NCBI GenBank assembly: GCA_002452265.1
Contig: DKEW01000090.1
Coordinates: forward strand, 9,464 to 38,462
Reading direction: 5' to 3'
DNA from: Pelobacter sp. UBA6812
GTDB lineage: Bacteria; Desulfobacterota; Desulfuromonadia; Desulfuromonadales; Syntrophotaleaceae
Length of the DNA: 28,999 nt
In this document: positions 1-7,264 of the stretch, piece after piece
Layout: each line of letters begins with the position of its first letter
Numbering within the stretch: the stretch's first letter is position 1
Made by a program: the position numbers and the translations under genes
The notes under the pieces: generated by a model
What the model was told of the DNA's origin: nothing
What the model saw: the letters and a program-made list of their open reading frames with translations, nothing else
The model's database searches: none

Positions 1-237
1 GCAGGCAGGTATGGCGTTGCCCGCCAGTCCGGCTTTGGCCAGTTTGGTGGCGCCATGAAAGTCTTTGGCCACCTTGATGAACGCCTTTGACGGCATGCAT
101 CCCACCCTGGCGCAGGTGGTACCGAGGGGGCCGTGGTCGATGAGCAGGTAGTTGTCCGTAGTCTTTTCTACCTGGCGCACGGCGGCGAGCCCTGCGCTTC
201 CTGCGCCGATAACGATCACGTCGACTTTTCTGGCCAT
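1..237 (-). CDS. Dihydrolipoamide dehydrogenase-like flavoprotein, N-terminal part (partial)
   Basis: The 79 visible residues begin with an FAD-binding beta-alpha-beta fold: the GAGSAGLAA glycine motif is at residues 11-19. The redox-active disulfide motif follows at residues 40-52 (TTCARVGCMPSK), with the two cysteines four residues apart as in class I pyridine nucleotide-disulfide oxidoreductases (lipoamide dehydrogenase, glutathione and mercuric reductases). These enzymes are cytoplasmic FAD proteins that pass electrons from NAD(P)H through the disulfide. The start ATG at 237 has GGAAGGG just upstream. The C-terminal part, including the substrate-specific interface domain, lies outside the window, so the exact substrate cannot be decided. 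The gene is divergent from the MgtC/DUF4010 gene. Confidence 0.85.
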   Translation of the reverse strand, partial: MARKVDVIVIGAGSAGLAAVRQVEKTTDNYLLIDHGPLGTTCARVGCMPSKAFIKVAKDFHGATKLAKAGLAGNAIPAC

Positions 238-556
238 AGAATCCCTTCCATTAAAACTTTGGCATTCGGAGATTAATCCGTTAGCTATGAGTTGATAATT
301 TATTTATAAGGATATTATAAGGTTGCTATTTATTTAAAGGACAATCTCGTGATGATTGAGTTGGCGTACTAATTACTAGTATATGCTAGTACAGATCCGA
401 TTTAAGTGGCTATTTTAAGGCAATTGCACATCACCAGTCACGAATCACGCGCTTCCGGTTCTAAACATGATAACTAAAGCTATGAAATGCGCCATCCGCC
501 GTTAGAATTGAAGCATAAGGGATGTTTTAATTCTTGCGCATATTGAAGGAGTCCCA
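238..556. other. Divergent intergenic region (oxidoreductase / mgtC-like gene)
   Basis: This 319-bp stretch has no convincing gene. It holds the promoters of both flanking genes, an inverted repeat TACTAG-N6-CTAGTA at 374-391, and a short run of TCAC-type heptads at 431-448 (TCACCAG, TCACGAA, TCAC). The left 130 bp are AT-rich. Confidence 0.6.
374..391. promoter_or_regulatory. Inverted repeat TACTAG-N6-CTAGTA, possible operator
   Basis: Two perfect 6-nt half sites are separated by 6 nt. The dyad overlaps a possible plus-strand -10 (TATATG, 380-385, 18 nt after TTGAGT at 356-361) and a minus-strand TATACT (383-378). A related arrangement, CTAGTA followed by GCTAGT, is found at the copper-island promoter (17428-17443). 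The binding protein is unknown; operator function is inferred from position and symmetry. Confidence 0.4.
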
Positions 557-1795
557 ATGGATTTGCAGGTCTGGCAGCAATTCGGCATAGCTCTCGGATT
601 GGGGCTTTTGGTGGGGCTACAACGGGAATGGGCCGAACCGGAAGCAGCGGGCATCCGAACCTTTGCCTTGATCACCGTACTGGGTACAGCGTGTGCACAT
701 CTTGCCGTCCGCTTTGGTGGCTGGGTGCTGGCTGCTGGTATTTTGGCCCTTGGCGGGCTGATGGTGGTGTCCAACCTACGGAGGGATCGATCCAAGGATG
801 CCCATCCTGGGCCGACGACGGAGATGGCCGCCCTGCTCATGTTTGCGGTGGGAGCCCTATTGCAGGATGGCATGGTTGCGGAGGCTGCTGCCGTGGGCGG
901 CGGGGTGGCTCTGCTGCTGCACTGGAAAAAGCCGTTGCATCATTTTGTCAAACGCATCGGGAGCAGCGATATCCAAGCCGTGTTTCGAATGGTTTTGATC
1001 GCCCTGGTCGTTTTGCCGTTGTTGCCGGATCGGTCCTTCGGACCTTATGAGGTTTTGAACCCTTTTCGGATCTGGCTGATGGTGGTTCTGATCGTCGGGA
1101 TCAGCATTGCCAGCTACCTGACCTCCCGGTATATAGGCACCAGAGCCAGTTCGGTGGTAAACGGCATACTTGGCGGTCTCATATCGAGCACCGCGACGAC
1201 TGTGAGTTATGCTCGCAGCTCGAAGGCCTCCCCGGAATCTTCAGCATTGGCAGCTCTTATCATCATGATTGCGTCGACGGTTGTGTTTGCGCGGGTTGCG
1301 TTTGAGGTGGCCGTGGTTGCGCCGGGTATCTTTTGGCTAGTGTTTCCCCAGTTCGGTGTCATGGGGCTATGGATGGCTTTTATCGTTGCCATGGCTTTTA
1401 AGCTCACGAGTCAGAAACAGGAAGCCGGTCCAGAGCCGAAAGATCCCTCCAACCTTGCCGCTGCCGTAATCTTTGGCGGATTGTATGCCCTGGTATTGCT
1501 GGCAGTGGCGGCCGCCAAACAGCATTTCGGTAACAGCGGACTGTACCTGGTGGCGGCCCTTTCGGGATTGACCGACATGGACGCCATTACGCTATCCACC
1601 GCTCAATTGATTACTGCCGATCGCCTGAGCGTCGAGACCGGCTGGCGCATGATGATGATCGGGGCTTTGTCCAATATAGTGTTCAAGGCAGGAGTGGTCG
1701 CTTGCCTTGGTAACCTGCGATTGCTGAAACGAATCGCGCCGCTGTTCGGCGGTTCCCTGGTGGGGGGTGGGCTGCTGCTTTGGCTATGGCCTTAG
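557..1795 (+). CDS. MgtC/SapB family membrane protein with DUF4010 domain
   Basis: This 412-residue integral membrane protein has an N-terminal MgtC/SapB-like region (about residues 1-140) with the signature GLGLLVGLQREWAE at residues 14-27, followed by a longer hydrophobic DUF4010 region (about 170-412). Around ten membrane segments can be read as hydrophobic stretches. MgtC proteins are linked to magnesium limitation and acid or macrophage survival in pathogens. The DUF4010 fusion is common in environmental bacteria and its transported substrate, if any, is not established. The conserved acidic LTDMDA motif lies near residue 340. The start ATG follows AAGGAG at good spacing. No obvious partner gene is adjacent. 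Confidence 0.85.
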   Translation: MDLQVWQQFGIALGLGLLVGLQREWAEPEAAGIRTFALITVLGTACAHLAVRFGGWVLAAGILALGGLMVVSNLRRDRSKDAHPGPTTEMAALLMFAVGALLQDGMVAEAAAVGGGVALLLHWKKPLHHFVKRIGSSDIQAVFRMVLIALVVLPLLPDRSFGPYEVLNPFRIWLMVVLIVGISIASYLTSRYIGTRASSVVNGILGGLISSTATTVSYARSSKASPESSALAALIIMIASTVVFARVAFEVAVVAPGIFWLVFPQFGVMGLWMAFIVAMAFKLTSQKQEAGPEPKDPSNLAAAVIFGGLYALVLLAVAAAKQHFGNSGLYLVAALSGLTDMDAITLSTAQLITADRLSVETGWRMMMIGALSNIVFKAGVVACLGNLRLLKRIAPLFGGSLVGGGLLLWLWP

Positions 1796-1903
1796 TGTGA
1801 TGGAGCCTTCTGTTCATGTTCGGGAGGGGCCGGAAAGGAATTGGGATATATTTTTAAAGTTCACGAAAAACTCCCATAGTGAGAGTCTTTTAGCGTATAA
1901 CAA

Positions 1904-1949
1904 CGGCATTCCAAGAATTATCCGGAACTTGGAAAAGTATGGAATGCCG
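1904..1949. repeat. 10-bp inverted repeat downstream of the mgtC-like gene
   Basis: CGGCATTCCA at 1904-1913 is the exact reverse complement of TGGAATGCCG at 1940-1949, with a 26-nt loop. A competing inner pair (CCAAG 1911-1915 with CTTGG 1928-1932) uses the end of the first arm. No clean T-tract follows, so intrinsic termination is doubtful; it may be a structured 3' end or a remnant of a small mobile repeat. Confidence 0.5.
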
Positions 1950-2339
1950 AGCATTTGTTTTAAGAGGATATCTCATGACCTGGATGGCATTGTTGGCCTA
2001 AAGAAGTGCGTTTTTACCATCGTTTACCCGGCACATTCTCGGTAGCGGAATATAATGAGCCTTTTTCGGTCCATTTCTTTTGGGGGATTTCCACCCTGTA
2101 TTTGGCTCTGTGGCGGGTGGTTAAGGGTTGTGGAGAGCCTAGCGATTCGCTGATGACCGAGGGACATTTCAGTCATATTACAGCCCTGGAAGAGCCTGTT
2201 TAATTGCATTTTAAATCCAAGGTTAAACATTAAGTATGAACACATAAGGTATTGAAACAAAACATGAAAAAATTGCTTCCATATAGTGGTGACTCACCCT
2301 GTGCAACGGGTCCTTGTGTGCCGCGGCTTGCAATGAAAA

Positions 2340-2380
2340 GGAGGTTGAAGGGCAGGGGGAAACCTCCTATAATCACCTCC
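2340..2380 (+). promoter_or_regulatory. Possible alternative RNA hairpins in the aroL leader
   Basis: GGAGGTT at 2340-2346 can pair with AACCTCC at 2361-2367 (7 bp, 14-nt loop). Its first six bases can pair instead with ACCTCC at 2375-2380. Two mutually exclusive stems about 110 nt upstream of the aroL start are typical of attenuators, but no leader peptide or ligand-binding RNA class could be identified. Confidence 0.3.
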
Positions 2381-2490
2381 CGGAAAACTTTTTATTATTG
2401 GGTGAAGACGCCAAGCATTAACGTTAACAGTTTATGCCGTCCGGTATTTTGTGGTTAATGTTCTTTACCAGAATATGGGATTGATTTGAC

Positions 2491-3003
2491 ATGCTTAGTA
2501 CCATCTATCTGATCGGAGCCCGTGCCTCGGGAAAAACCACCATCGGTCGCACGTTGGCTGAAGCTCTCAAATATGATTTTGTCGATACGGATCTGTACCT
2601 TCAGGAAAGCACCCAAATGACCGTTGCCGATGTGGTTGCCAGGGAAGGCTGGGGTGGGTTTCGTCTCAGGGAAAGTGAGGCTTTAAAGGCTGTCACCGCC
2701 CCTGGAAGGGTTATTGCCACAGGGGGCGGCATGGTGTTGTCAGCGGCTAATCGTGCGTTCATGCGCGCCAACGGCACGGTGCTTTATCTGAACGTTCCTG
2801 CGGAGGTCATGGCTGCGCGTCTGGAGGCTGATCCGAATGCTGCGCAAAGGCCAACGCTTACAGGGCGATCGATTATTGAAGAGGTGAGCGAAGTGTTGGC
2901 ATCCCGTGAGCCTCTCTACCGGGAAACGGCGCATCATGTACTGGATGCCTCTGCCCCCATTGGAGCGGTGTTGCAGCAGGCGCTTGGGTTGCTGGATTCT
3001 TAG
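2491..3003 (+). CDS. aroL: Shikimate kinase, AroL type
   Basis: This 170-residue protein transfers phosphate from ATP to shikimate, a step of the cytoplasmic chorismate pathway. The Walker A P-loop GARASGKTT is at residues 9-17, the shikimate-binding VDTD at 31-34, the arginines of GFRLRESEAL at about 56-65 and the GGG loop at 78-80. The lid segment (AAQRPTL, about 117-123) is present. Stretches such as MTVADVV, AVTAP, ATGGGMVL and RPTLTG resemble E. coli AroL more than AroK. The length is normal. No other aromatic-pathway gene is nearby. The ATG at 2491 has only a weak ribosome binding site. A hairpin with a T-tract follows about 50 nt after the stop. Confidence 0.92.
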   Translation: MLSTIYLIGARASGKTTIGRTLAEALKYDFVDTDLYLQESTQMTVADVVAREGWGGFRLRESEALKAVTAPGRVIATGGGMVLSAANRAFMRANGTVLYLNVPAEVMAARLEADPNAAQRPTLTGRSIIEEVSEVLASREPLYRETAHHVLDASAPIGAVLQQALGLLDS

Positions 3004-3051
3004 AATTTTTGATTGCCGGAAGTCGCCGAATTTCGATCATAGATTAAAAAT

Positions 3052-3085
3052 ACCCCGAACTGATTAAGTCAGCTCGGGGTTTTTT
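3052..3085. terminator. Bidirectional intrinsic terminator between aroL and glgP
   Basis: ACCCCGA (3052-3058) pairs with TCGGGGT (3074-3080), extended inside by CTGA/TCAG (3060-3063/3069-3072). A run of six T (3080-3085) follows on plus and a run of A precedes, which gives a U-tract on minus. It can serve both convergent genes. Confidence 0.9.
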
Positions 3086-3100
3086 ACATCTGGCGGGCGA

Positions 3101-4813
3101 CTAATGACAGTAGGCCTCGGTAACGTAACGGCGCATCATGACGTGGGTATTGAAGTAGTAGGCGTTTTTACCAATGGCGTTTTTCATAACGCGAATCCAG
3201 CCCGGACGATCCTGATAATACAAGGGAATGATGGTATGCTCGAGCTTGTTGTAAAGATCGTCAACATCTTCGGCGGTGTGATTCTGGCTGATGGAATTGC
3301 CACTGGATGGCGGCCCGATTGCCCAGCCGGTTACGCCTTCGATATGCCCCTCGATCCACCATCCGTCAAGTACGCTGAAGTTGGGTACACCGTTGATAGC
3401 GGCTTTCATGCCGCTGGTACCCGAGGCTTCCAACGGTCGCATGGGGTTGTTGAGCCAGAGATCGACGCCGGGGATCAGTCGCGCGGCAACCTCCATGTTG
3501 TAGTTGGGCAGGTAGACCATGCGAATGCGGTCCTGATAACGCTTGATGGTTTGGGTGATGTTGTGAATCAGTTCTTTGCCCGGCTGGTCATGTGGGTGAG
3601 CTTTGCCGCCGAACACCAGTTGCAGTTTGCCTTCACCAAATCGCAAAAGACGTTCGATATCGGTAAAAATAAGATCTGCCCGCTTGTAGGTGGCAACACG
3701 TCGGGCAAATCCGATGGTCAGAATATCAGGATCCAGCTGCACACCGCAGGTTTCGTCAATGTACTGAAACAGGTACGCCTTGGCTCCGCAATGAGTCTCC
3801 CATATTTCATCATCCGGAATGCTGTCAACCCGAACCAGCAACTCCGGCTCGGTGGCCCAGCTAGGCAGATAGCGACTGTACAGATTGACGAAATAGGGCG
3901 AAGTCCAGGTGAAGGGATGGATGCCGTTGGTGATGGCGTGGATTTCGAAACCAGGGAACATCGCCTGGGAAACCTCCCCGTGCTTTTTGGCAACACCATT
4001 GACATACTGACTGAGATTCATGGCCAGCAATGTCATGTTGAGATGGTCCGGACCGCCGAGCTCTTTGAGTAAATCAAGGGGGATTTCATGGTCCAGGGTA
4101 CGTGCAACCAGATCATAGGGAAACTGATCATGTCCGGCTTGAACCGGGGTGTGGGTGGTGAAGACACATTTGCTTATGACCTCGCGTGTATTCCAGGCAT
4201 TGCGCTCATCCCAGGTATCTTCCAGTGGACGCCGGGTGCGTGACAGTAGTTCCAAAGTCAGTAGGCTGGCATGTCCCTCGTTCATGTGGTATTTGCGGAT
4301 AGTAAAGCCGAGTTGGTCAAGAATGCGGGCGCCCCCGATCCCAAGGACGATCTCCTGTTTGAGCCGATAAGCCTGATCGCCTCCGTAGAGGTGGTCGGTA
4401 ATACGTCGGTCTTCATCGGCATTGCCGGGGATGTCGGTATCGAGGAACAGCACCGGGACCTGCCCCCGGGAAGGGCTGGTTACCCGGTAGAGCCAGGCCT
4501 GTACCTTGACGTCCCGGTCTTCGATGGTAAGAAGTGTCTTGATGGGCAGGCACTCCAGCAGTTTTTCAGGCTCCCACTGTGCCGGGCTTTCCTGCTGCTG
4601 GCCTTGTTCATCGATGGCTTGACGAAAATACCCCTTGCGACTGATCAGGGTGACGGCAACAAGGGGAATTCTTAAATCGGCAGCGGTTTTGATGGTATCG
4701 CCGGCGAGAACGCCCAGGCCTCCACTGTAGGTAGGGATTTCAGCGGAAAGGCCGATCTCCATGGAGAAGTAGGCGATACGTTGTTCCGTGAGAAATTTTT
4801 TCCAGTCACTCAT
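3101..4813 (-). CDS. glgP: Alpha-glucan (glycogen/starch) phosphorylase, GT35, short form
   Basis: This 570-residue protein is a PLP-dependent phosphorylase that releases glucose-1-phosphate from glycogen or maltodextrin. It is much shorter than the classical ~800-residue enzymes and matches the compact bacterial/archaeal alpha-glucan phosphorylase form that lacks much of the N-terminal regulatory region. The start (RIAYFSMEIGL, GGLGVLAGD) is the usual N-terminal glucan phosphorylase core. HMNEGHA lies in the middle of the N-domain. The PLP lysine is K470 in the motif EASGTSGMKAA. The start ATG at 4813 has AAGG 9 nt upstream. It stands alone on its strand, ending at the shared terminator. Confidence 0.93.
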   Translation of the reverse strand: MSDWKKFLTEQRIAYFSMEIGLSAEIPTYSGGLGVLAGDTIKTAADLRIPLVAVTLISRKGYFRQAIDEQGQQQESPAQWEPEKLLECLPIKTLLTIEDRDVKVQAWLYRVTSPSRGQVPVLFLDTDIPGNADEDRRITDHLYGGDQAYRLKQEIVLGIGGARILDQLGFTIRKYHMNEGHASLLTLELLSRTRRPLEDTWDERNAWNTREVISKCVFTTHTPVQAGHDQFPYDLVARTLDHEIPLDLLKELGGPDHLNMTLLAMNLSQYVNGVAKKHGEVSQAMFPGFEIHAITNGIHPFTWTSPYFVNLYSRYLPSWATEPELLVRVDSIPDDEIWETHCGAKAYLFQYIDETCGVQLDPDILTIGFARRVATYKRADLIFTDIERLLRFGEGKLQLVFGGKAHPHDQPGKELIHNITQTIKRYQDRIRMVYLPNYNMEVAARLIPGVDLWLNNPMRPLEASGTSGMKAAINGVPNFSVLDGWWIEGHIEGVTGWAIGPPSSGNSISQNHTAEDVDDLYNKLEHTIIPLYYQDRPGWIRVMKNAIGKNAYYFNTHVMMRRYVTEAYCH

Positions 4814-5088
4814 GTAGCAAACCTTGAGAATTATGTCCGGTCGGAATTTGATTATGGGTTGGTACTAGATTAAACGAAATCTCTTCCGGGTCAATCGATG
4901 AATTGCTTGTACGGCATCTCTTGGTCTTCCAGGTGTCTTTCGGTCGATTCGGTCGATACGATAGTCTGGATACGTGAGAACAGGATTCAGCTCGTTTGTA
5001 GATTCCGAATTGGACAGTGGGTTGAAAATAAGCTGATATGAGCCGGATACTTATATGTGCTGCCGGTTCAGGGATGTCCAAAAGGGTC

Positions 5089-5568
5089 TTAGATGTAATA
5101 CATGAATCGATGATCGCTTTCGCGTTTTACACCCATGTCCTGACCGCGTTCACACAATGTCTGAAGGGTCAGACCCTCAAGAAATGTATTGAGATGTGCG
5201 GTCGCCTCGGACCATACGGTTTGGGTAACGCATTGCCCGTTCAAGGCACAGCGACCTTTGCCTTTGGGTGCTTCGCAGGCACAGGCTACCAGCAGGGTGT
5301 CGCCCTCGGCGGCTTCTATGATTTGCCGAACGGTGATTTGCTCAGGCTTGCGCGTCAGGAAATAGCCTCCCTGGGGACCTTTTTTACTTCTGAGGATTCC
5401 AGCTTTTTTAAAACTTTGGAAGATCTGTTCCAGATACCTCGGTGATATTTCCTGTCGCCTGGAAATATCTTTGATCTGTGCAGGTTGATTTCCAGCGTTG
5501 TAGGCAATGTCAAATAATGCACGAAGTCCATAGCGGCTTTTGGTAGATAGTCTCACGGATTTCCTCAC
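5089..5568 (-). CDS. Rrf2/IscR-family transcriptional regulator
   Basis: This 159-residue protein begins with the Rrf2 winged helix (STKSRYGLRALFDIA at residues 8-22, recognition segment ISPRYLEQIF at 41-50, wing GPQGGYFL at 64-71). Cysteines C96, C98, C107 and C113 sit where IscR, NsrR and RsrR bind an Fe-S cluster; spacing C98-x8-C107-x5-C113 differs from the IscR C-x5-C-x5-C pattern. It probably senses Fe-S or sulfur/redox status and may control the adjacent nadA-DUF3343-cysteine desulfurase genes as well as itself. It lies 214 bp downstream of the desulfurase gene, with AT-rich inverted repeats at its own promoter. The targets are inferred, not shown. Confidence 0.88.
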   Translation of the reverse strand: MRKSVRLSTKSRYGLRALFDIAYNAGNQPAQIKDISRRQEISPRYLEQIFQSFKKAGILRSKKGPQGGYFLTRKPEQITVRQIIEAAEGDTLLVACACEAPKGKGRCALNGQCVTQTVWSEATAHLNTFLEGLTLQTLCERGQDMGVKRESDHRFMYYI

Positions 5569-5782
5569 AATATGGCGTTGATTTATTTATATAAACATCA
5601 AATAAATAACCCGTTTTCGCATCAATAAAAATCCAAAACTTAAATGATGGGGATTGTTGGGTAGCGATAGCTTTGTGCTTATTTCTGGCTTACCTTCCAT
5701 AATTATCATAAACAATTATTTCCCGCAAGTTTTGTCAACAATAGCGGTATTAATATGGTTTCAATGGTGAAACTATCAGTAT
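5569..5782 (-). promoter_or_regulatory. Promoter/operator region of the Rrf2 gene
   Basis: This AT-rich gap contains an 8-bp inverted repeat TTATTTAT/ATAAATAA (5583-5590/5602-5609) directly upstream of the start codon, and a minus-strand TTGACA hexamer (5738-5733). A clean -10 at 17-nt spacing is not obvious. The repeat is a candidate autoregulatory operator. Confidence 0.4.
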
Positions 5783-6937
5783 TTATGGGGATTTAAGCAA
5801 TGTCCTGAAGGCTTTTATCAGTTTTTGTATGTCTTCGTGGCTGGAAAAATATCCGGGACTTACCCTTAGCGCTCCACGTGGGAATGTGCCGAGTGTGTGA
5901 TGAGCATCGGGAGCGCAATGCAGTCCTGCCCTTACGCAAATAGCATGTTCCGTATCGAGCCAATAAGCGATTTCTGCCGGATCGTGCGCGCCAAGGTTGC
6001 ATGACAGGACGCCGGCGAGCAGTGTAGGATCGGAAGGACCGTAAAGGTGAATGTCGGGTAGGGAACGCAGCTCTTCAAGCAAGTGGGATAGAAGCTCGGT
6101 TTTTTGCCGACGCATGTTGCGTTGCCCCGTTTCCTTGATAAAAGCGATCCCGGCTTGCAGGCCAGCCAGGGCTGGAAGGTTGGTCGTTCCGCTTTCCAGG
6201 CGTTCGGGTAGTTGTTCCGGTGGCCGCGCAGATGCAGAATCCGCTCCGTTGCCGCCATAAATCAGCGGTGTCGGTTGCAATCCCTCCCGTACGTAAAGCA
6301 ACCCGCAGCCGGGAGGCCCCATGAGATGTTTGTGTCCCGGTGCGGCAAGCAGATCGATACCCATGGTCTCCACATCGATCGGCAGGAACCCGGCAGTTTG
6401 AGCGGCATCGACCAGCAGCAGGATCCCCTGTTTTCGGCACCAGGGACCCAGATCTTCAATGGGCTGGATACTTCCGGTGACATTGGATGCATGTGAAAGG
6501 ACAACCATGCGGGTGGCATGCAAATCAGCCATCACAGCATCGCGCACGGAGGCAGGATGCAGACGGCCGTCCGGACCGGGTGTGACTTTGTCGACCTGTA
6601 TGCCTCGGGCCTGCAGGGCGTGTAGAGGTCGTACTACAGCATTGTGTTCCATGCTCGAAGTGACGACCCGGTCACCGGGCTTGAGAAGGCCGAAAAGGGC
6701 AATATTTATGGCTTCTGTGGCATTGGCCGTGAAAGTTACACGAGAGGAATTGCGGATACCGAAAAAATCTGCGATGGTTTCGCGGGTGTCCAGAAGTTGA
6801 CGGCCGGCATCCAGTGCCATGCGGTGGCTGCCACGACCGGGACTGCCTCCGAGGTTGCGCAAGGCTTTATCGCAGGCCTGGTAGACCGATTCGGGCTTGG
6901 GGAAAGAGGTCGCGGCGTTATCGAGATATATTGTCAT
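5783..6937 (-). CDS. Class V aminotransferase, cysteine desulfurase-like (EF2568 type)
   Basis: This 384-residue PLP enzyme is of the NifS/SufS fold. The start YLDNAATSFPKP is typical, H98 (SSMEHNAV) stacks on PLP, D177 and Q180 hold the cofactor, K203 in GHKH is the Schiff-base lysine, and C341 in RAGLHCAP is the expected persulfide cysteine. These residues support L-cysteine (or selenocysteine) desulfuration. The sequence resembles the family named for Enterococcus EF2568, often found with DUF3343 and selenium-dependent molybdenum hydroxylase genes. It starts 9 bp after the DUF3343 stop, in an operon with nadA, so sulfur supply for the NadA cluster is a reasonable alternative role. Its ribosome binding site is weak, suggesting coupling. 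Confidence 0.9.
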   Translation of the reverse strand: MTIYLDNAATSFPKPESVYQACDKALRNLGGSPGRGSHRMALDAGRQLLDTRETIADFFGIRNSSRVTFTANATEAINIALFGLLKPGDRVVTSSMEHNAVVRPLHALQARGIQVDKVTPGPDGRLHPASVRDAVMADLHATRMVVLSHASNVTGSIQPIEDLGPWCRKQGILLLVDAAQTAGFLPIDVETMGIDLLAAPGHKHLMGPPGCGLLYVREGLQPTPLIYGGNGADSASARPPEQLPERLESGTTNLPALAGLQAGIAFIKETGQRNMRRQKTELLSHLLEELRSLPDIHLYGPSDPTLLAGVLSCNLGAHDPAEIAYWLDTEHAICVRAGLHCAPDAHHTLGTFPRGALRVSPGYFSSHEDIQKLIKAFRTLLKSP

Positions 6938-6946
6938 GAGGCATGC

Positions 6947-7207
6947 TCAAGCTGCTGACCAGATATCCTGTACCTTGCGAAAGAGAGCCTTTTGCGGAAC
7001 TCCCGCTGCGGAGAGTTCTGCTTCAAAAGACGGGCGTTGCTCGGCCGCAAAAAGAATAGCCAGGGCGCAGCCGGTTGCCAAGCCAGCCGGTGCCGGTAGC
7101 AAGCGCATGGAAATGTTCGCCTGCTTTAGCACTTTCTCCGCTTTTAAAACTTCGTGGCCTGTTTCAAACAGGGCCAAAAGATCTGTTTCGGACACGACAG
7201 GTATCAT
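6947..7207 (-). CDS. DUF3343 family protein (putative Se/S carrier-like)
   Basis: This small 86-residue protein belongs to DUF3343, described as putative selenium/sulfur carrier-like. The N-terminal half (VVSETDLLALFETGHEVLKAE) is the usual opening, followed by LLPAPAGLATGC with the conserved cysteine C47, the likely site of a persulfide or selenide. There is no signal peptide. A GGAG ribosome binding site stands 6 nt before the ATG at 7207. It lies between nadA and the cysteine-desulfurase-like gene, so it may accept sulfur from that enzyme. The biochemical role of the family is not proven. Confidence 0.85.
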   Translation of the reverse strand: MIPVVSETDLLALFETGHEVLKAEKVLKQANISMRLLPAPAGLATGCALAILFAAEQRPSFEAELSAAGVPQKALFRKVQDIWSAA

Positions 7208-7222
7208 GGTGTACTCCAGAAC

Positions 7223-7252
7223 CGGGCACCTGCCTATATTTGCAGGTGCCCG
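7223..7252 (-). promoter_or_regulatory. Intercistronic hairpin between nadA and DUF3343 gene
   Basis: CGGGCACCTGC (7223-7233) and GCAGGTGCCCG (7242-7252) form a perfect 11-bp stem with an 8-nt AT-rich loop. It starts 12 nt after the nadA stop and ends just before the DUF3343 ribosome binding site. There is no U-tract, so it looks like an mRNA processing/stability element or translation barrier rather than a terminator. Confidence 0.75.
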
Positions 7253-7264
7253 ATCTCTGATGAT

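Larger units (their letters stand above)
1796..2490. other. Long intergenic region with hairpins, no convincing gene
   Basis: Short open frames here lack good ribosome binding sites and show no protein-like composition. Structural elements are visible: a 10-bp inverted repeat (1904-1913/1940-1949), a 7-bp stem with an alternative partner (2340-2367 and 2375-2380), and a CATTAAC/GTTAATG pair (2416-2422/2454-2460) just before aroL. The region could carry an aroL leader or an unannotated small RNA, but no known riboswitch class was recognised. Confidence 0.5.

Noticed and set aside
374..391. TrpR operator
   Set aside because: The CTAG half sites look like those of TrpR but are 10 bp apart instead of 8, and no tryptophan gene is near.
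1767..2045. 92-codon open frame after the mgtC-like gene
   Set aside because: Overlaps the gene end in another frame, no ribosome binding site, no recognisable motif.
3104..4072. 322-codon open frame on plus opposite glgP
   Set aside because: Antisense to the phosphorylase, begins right at its stop codon, without a recognisable domain.
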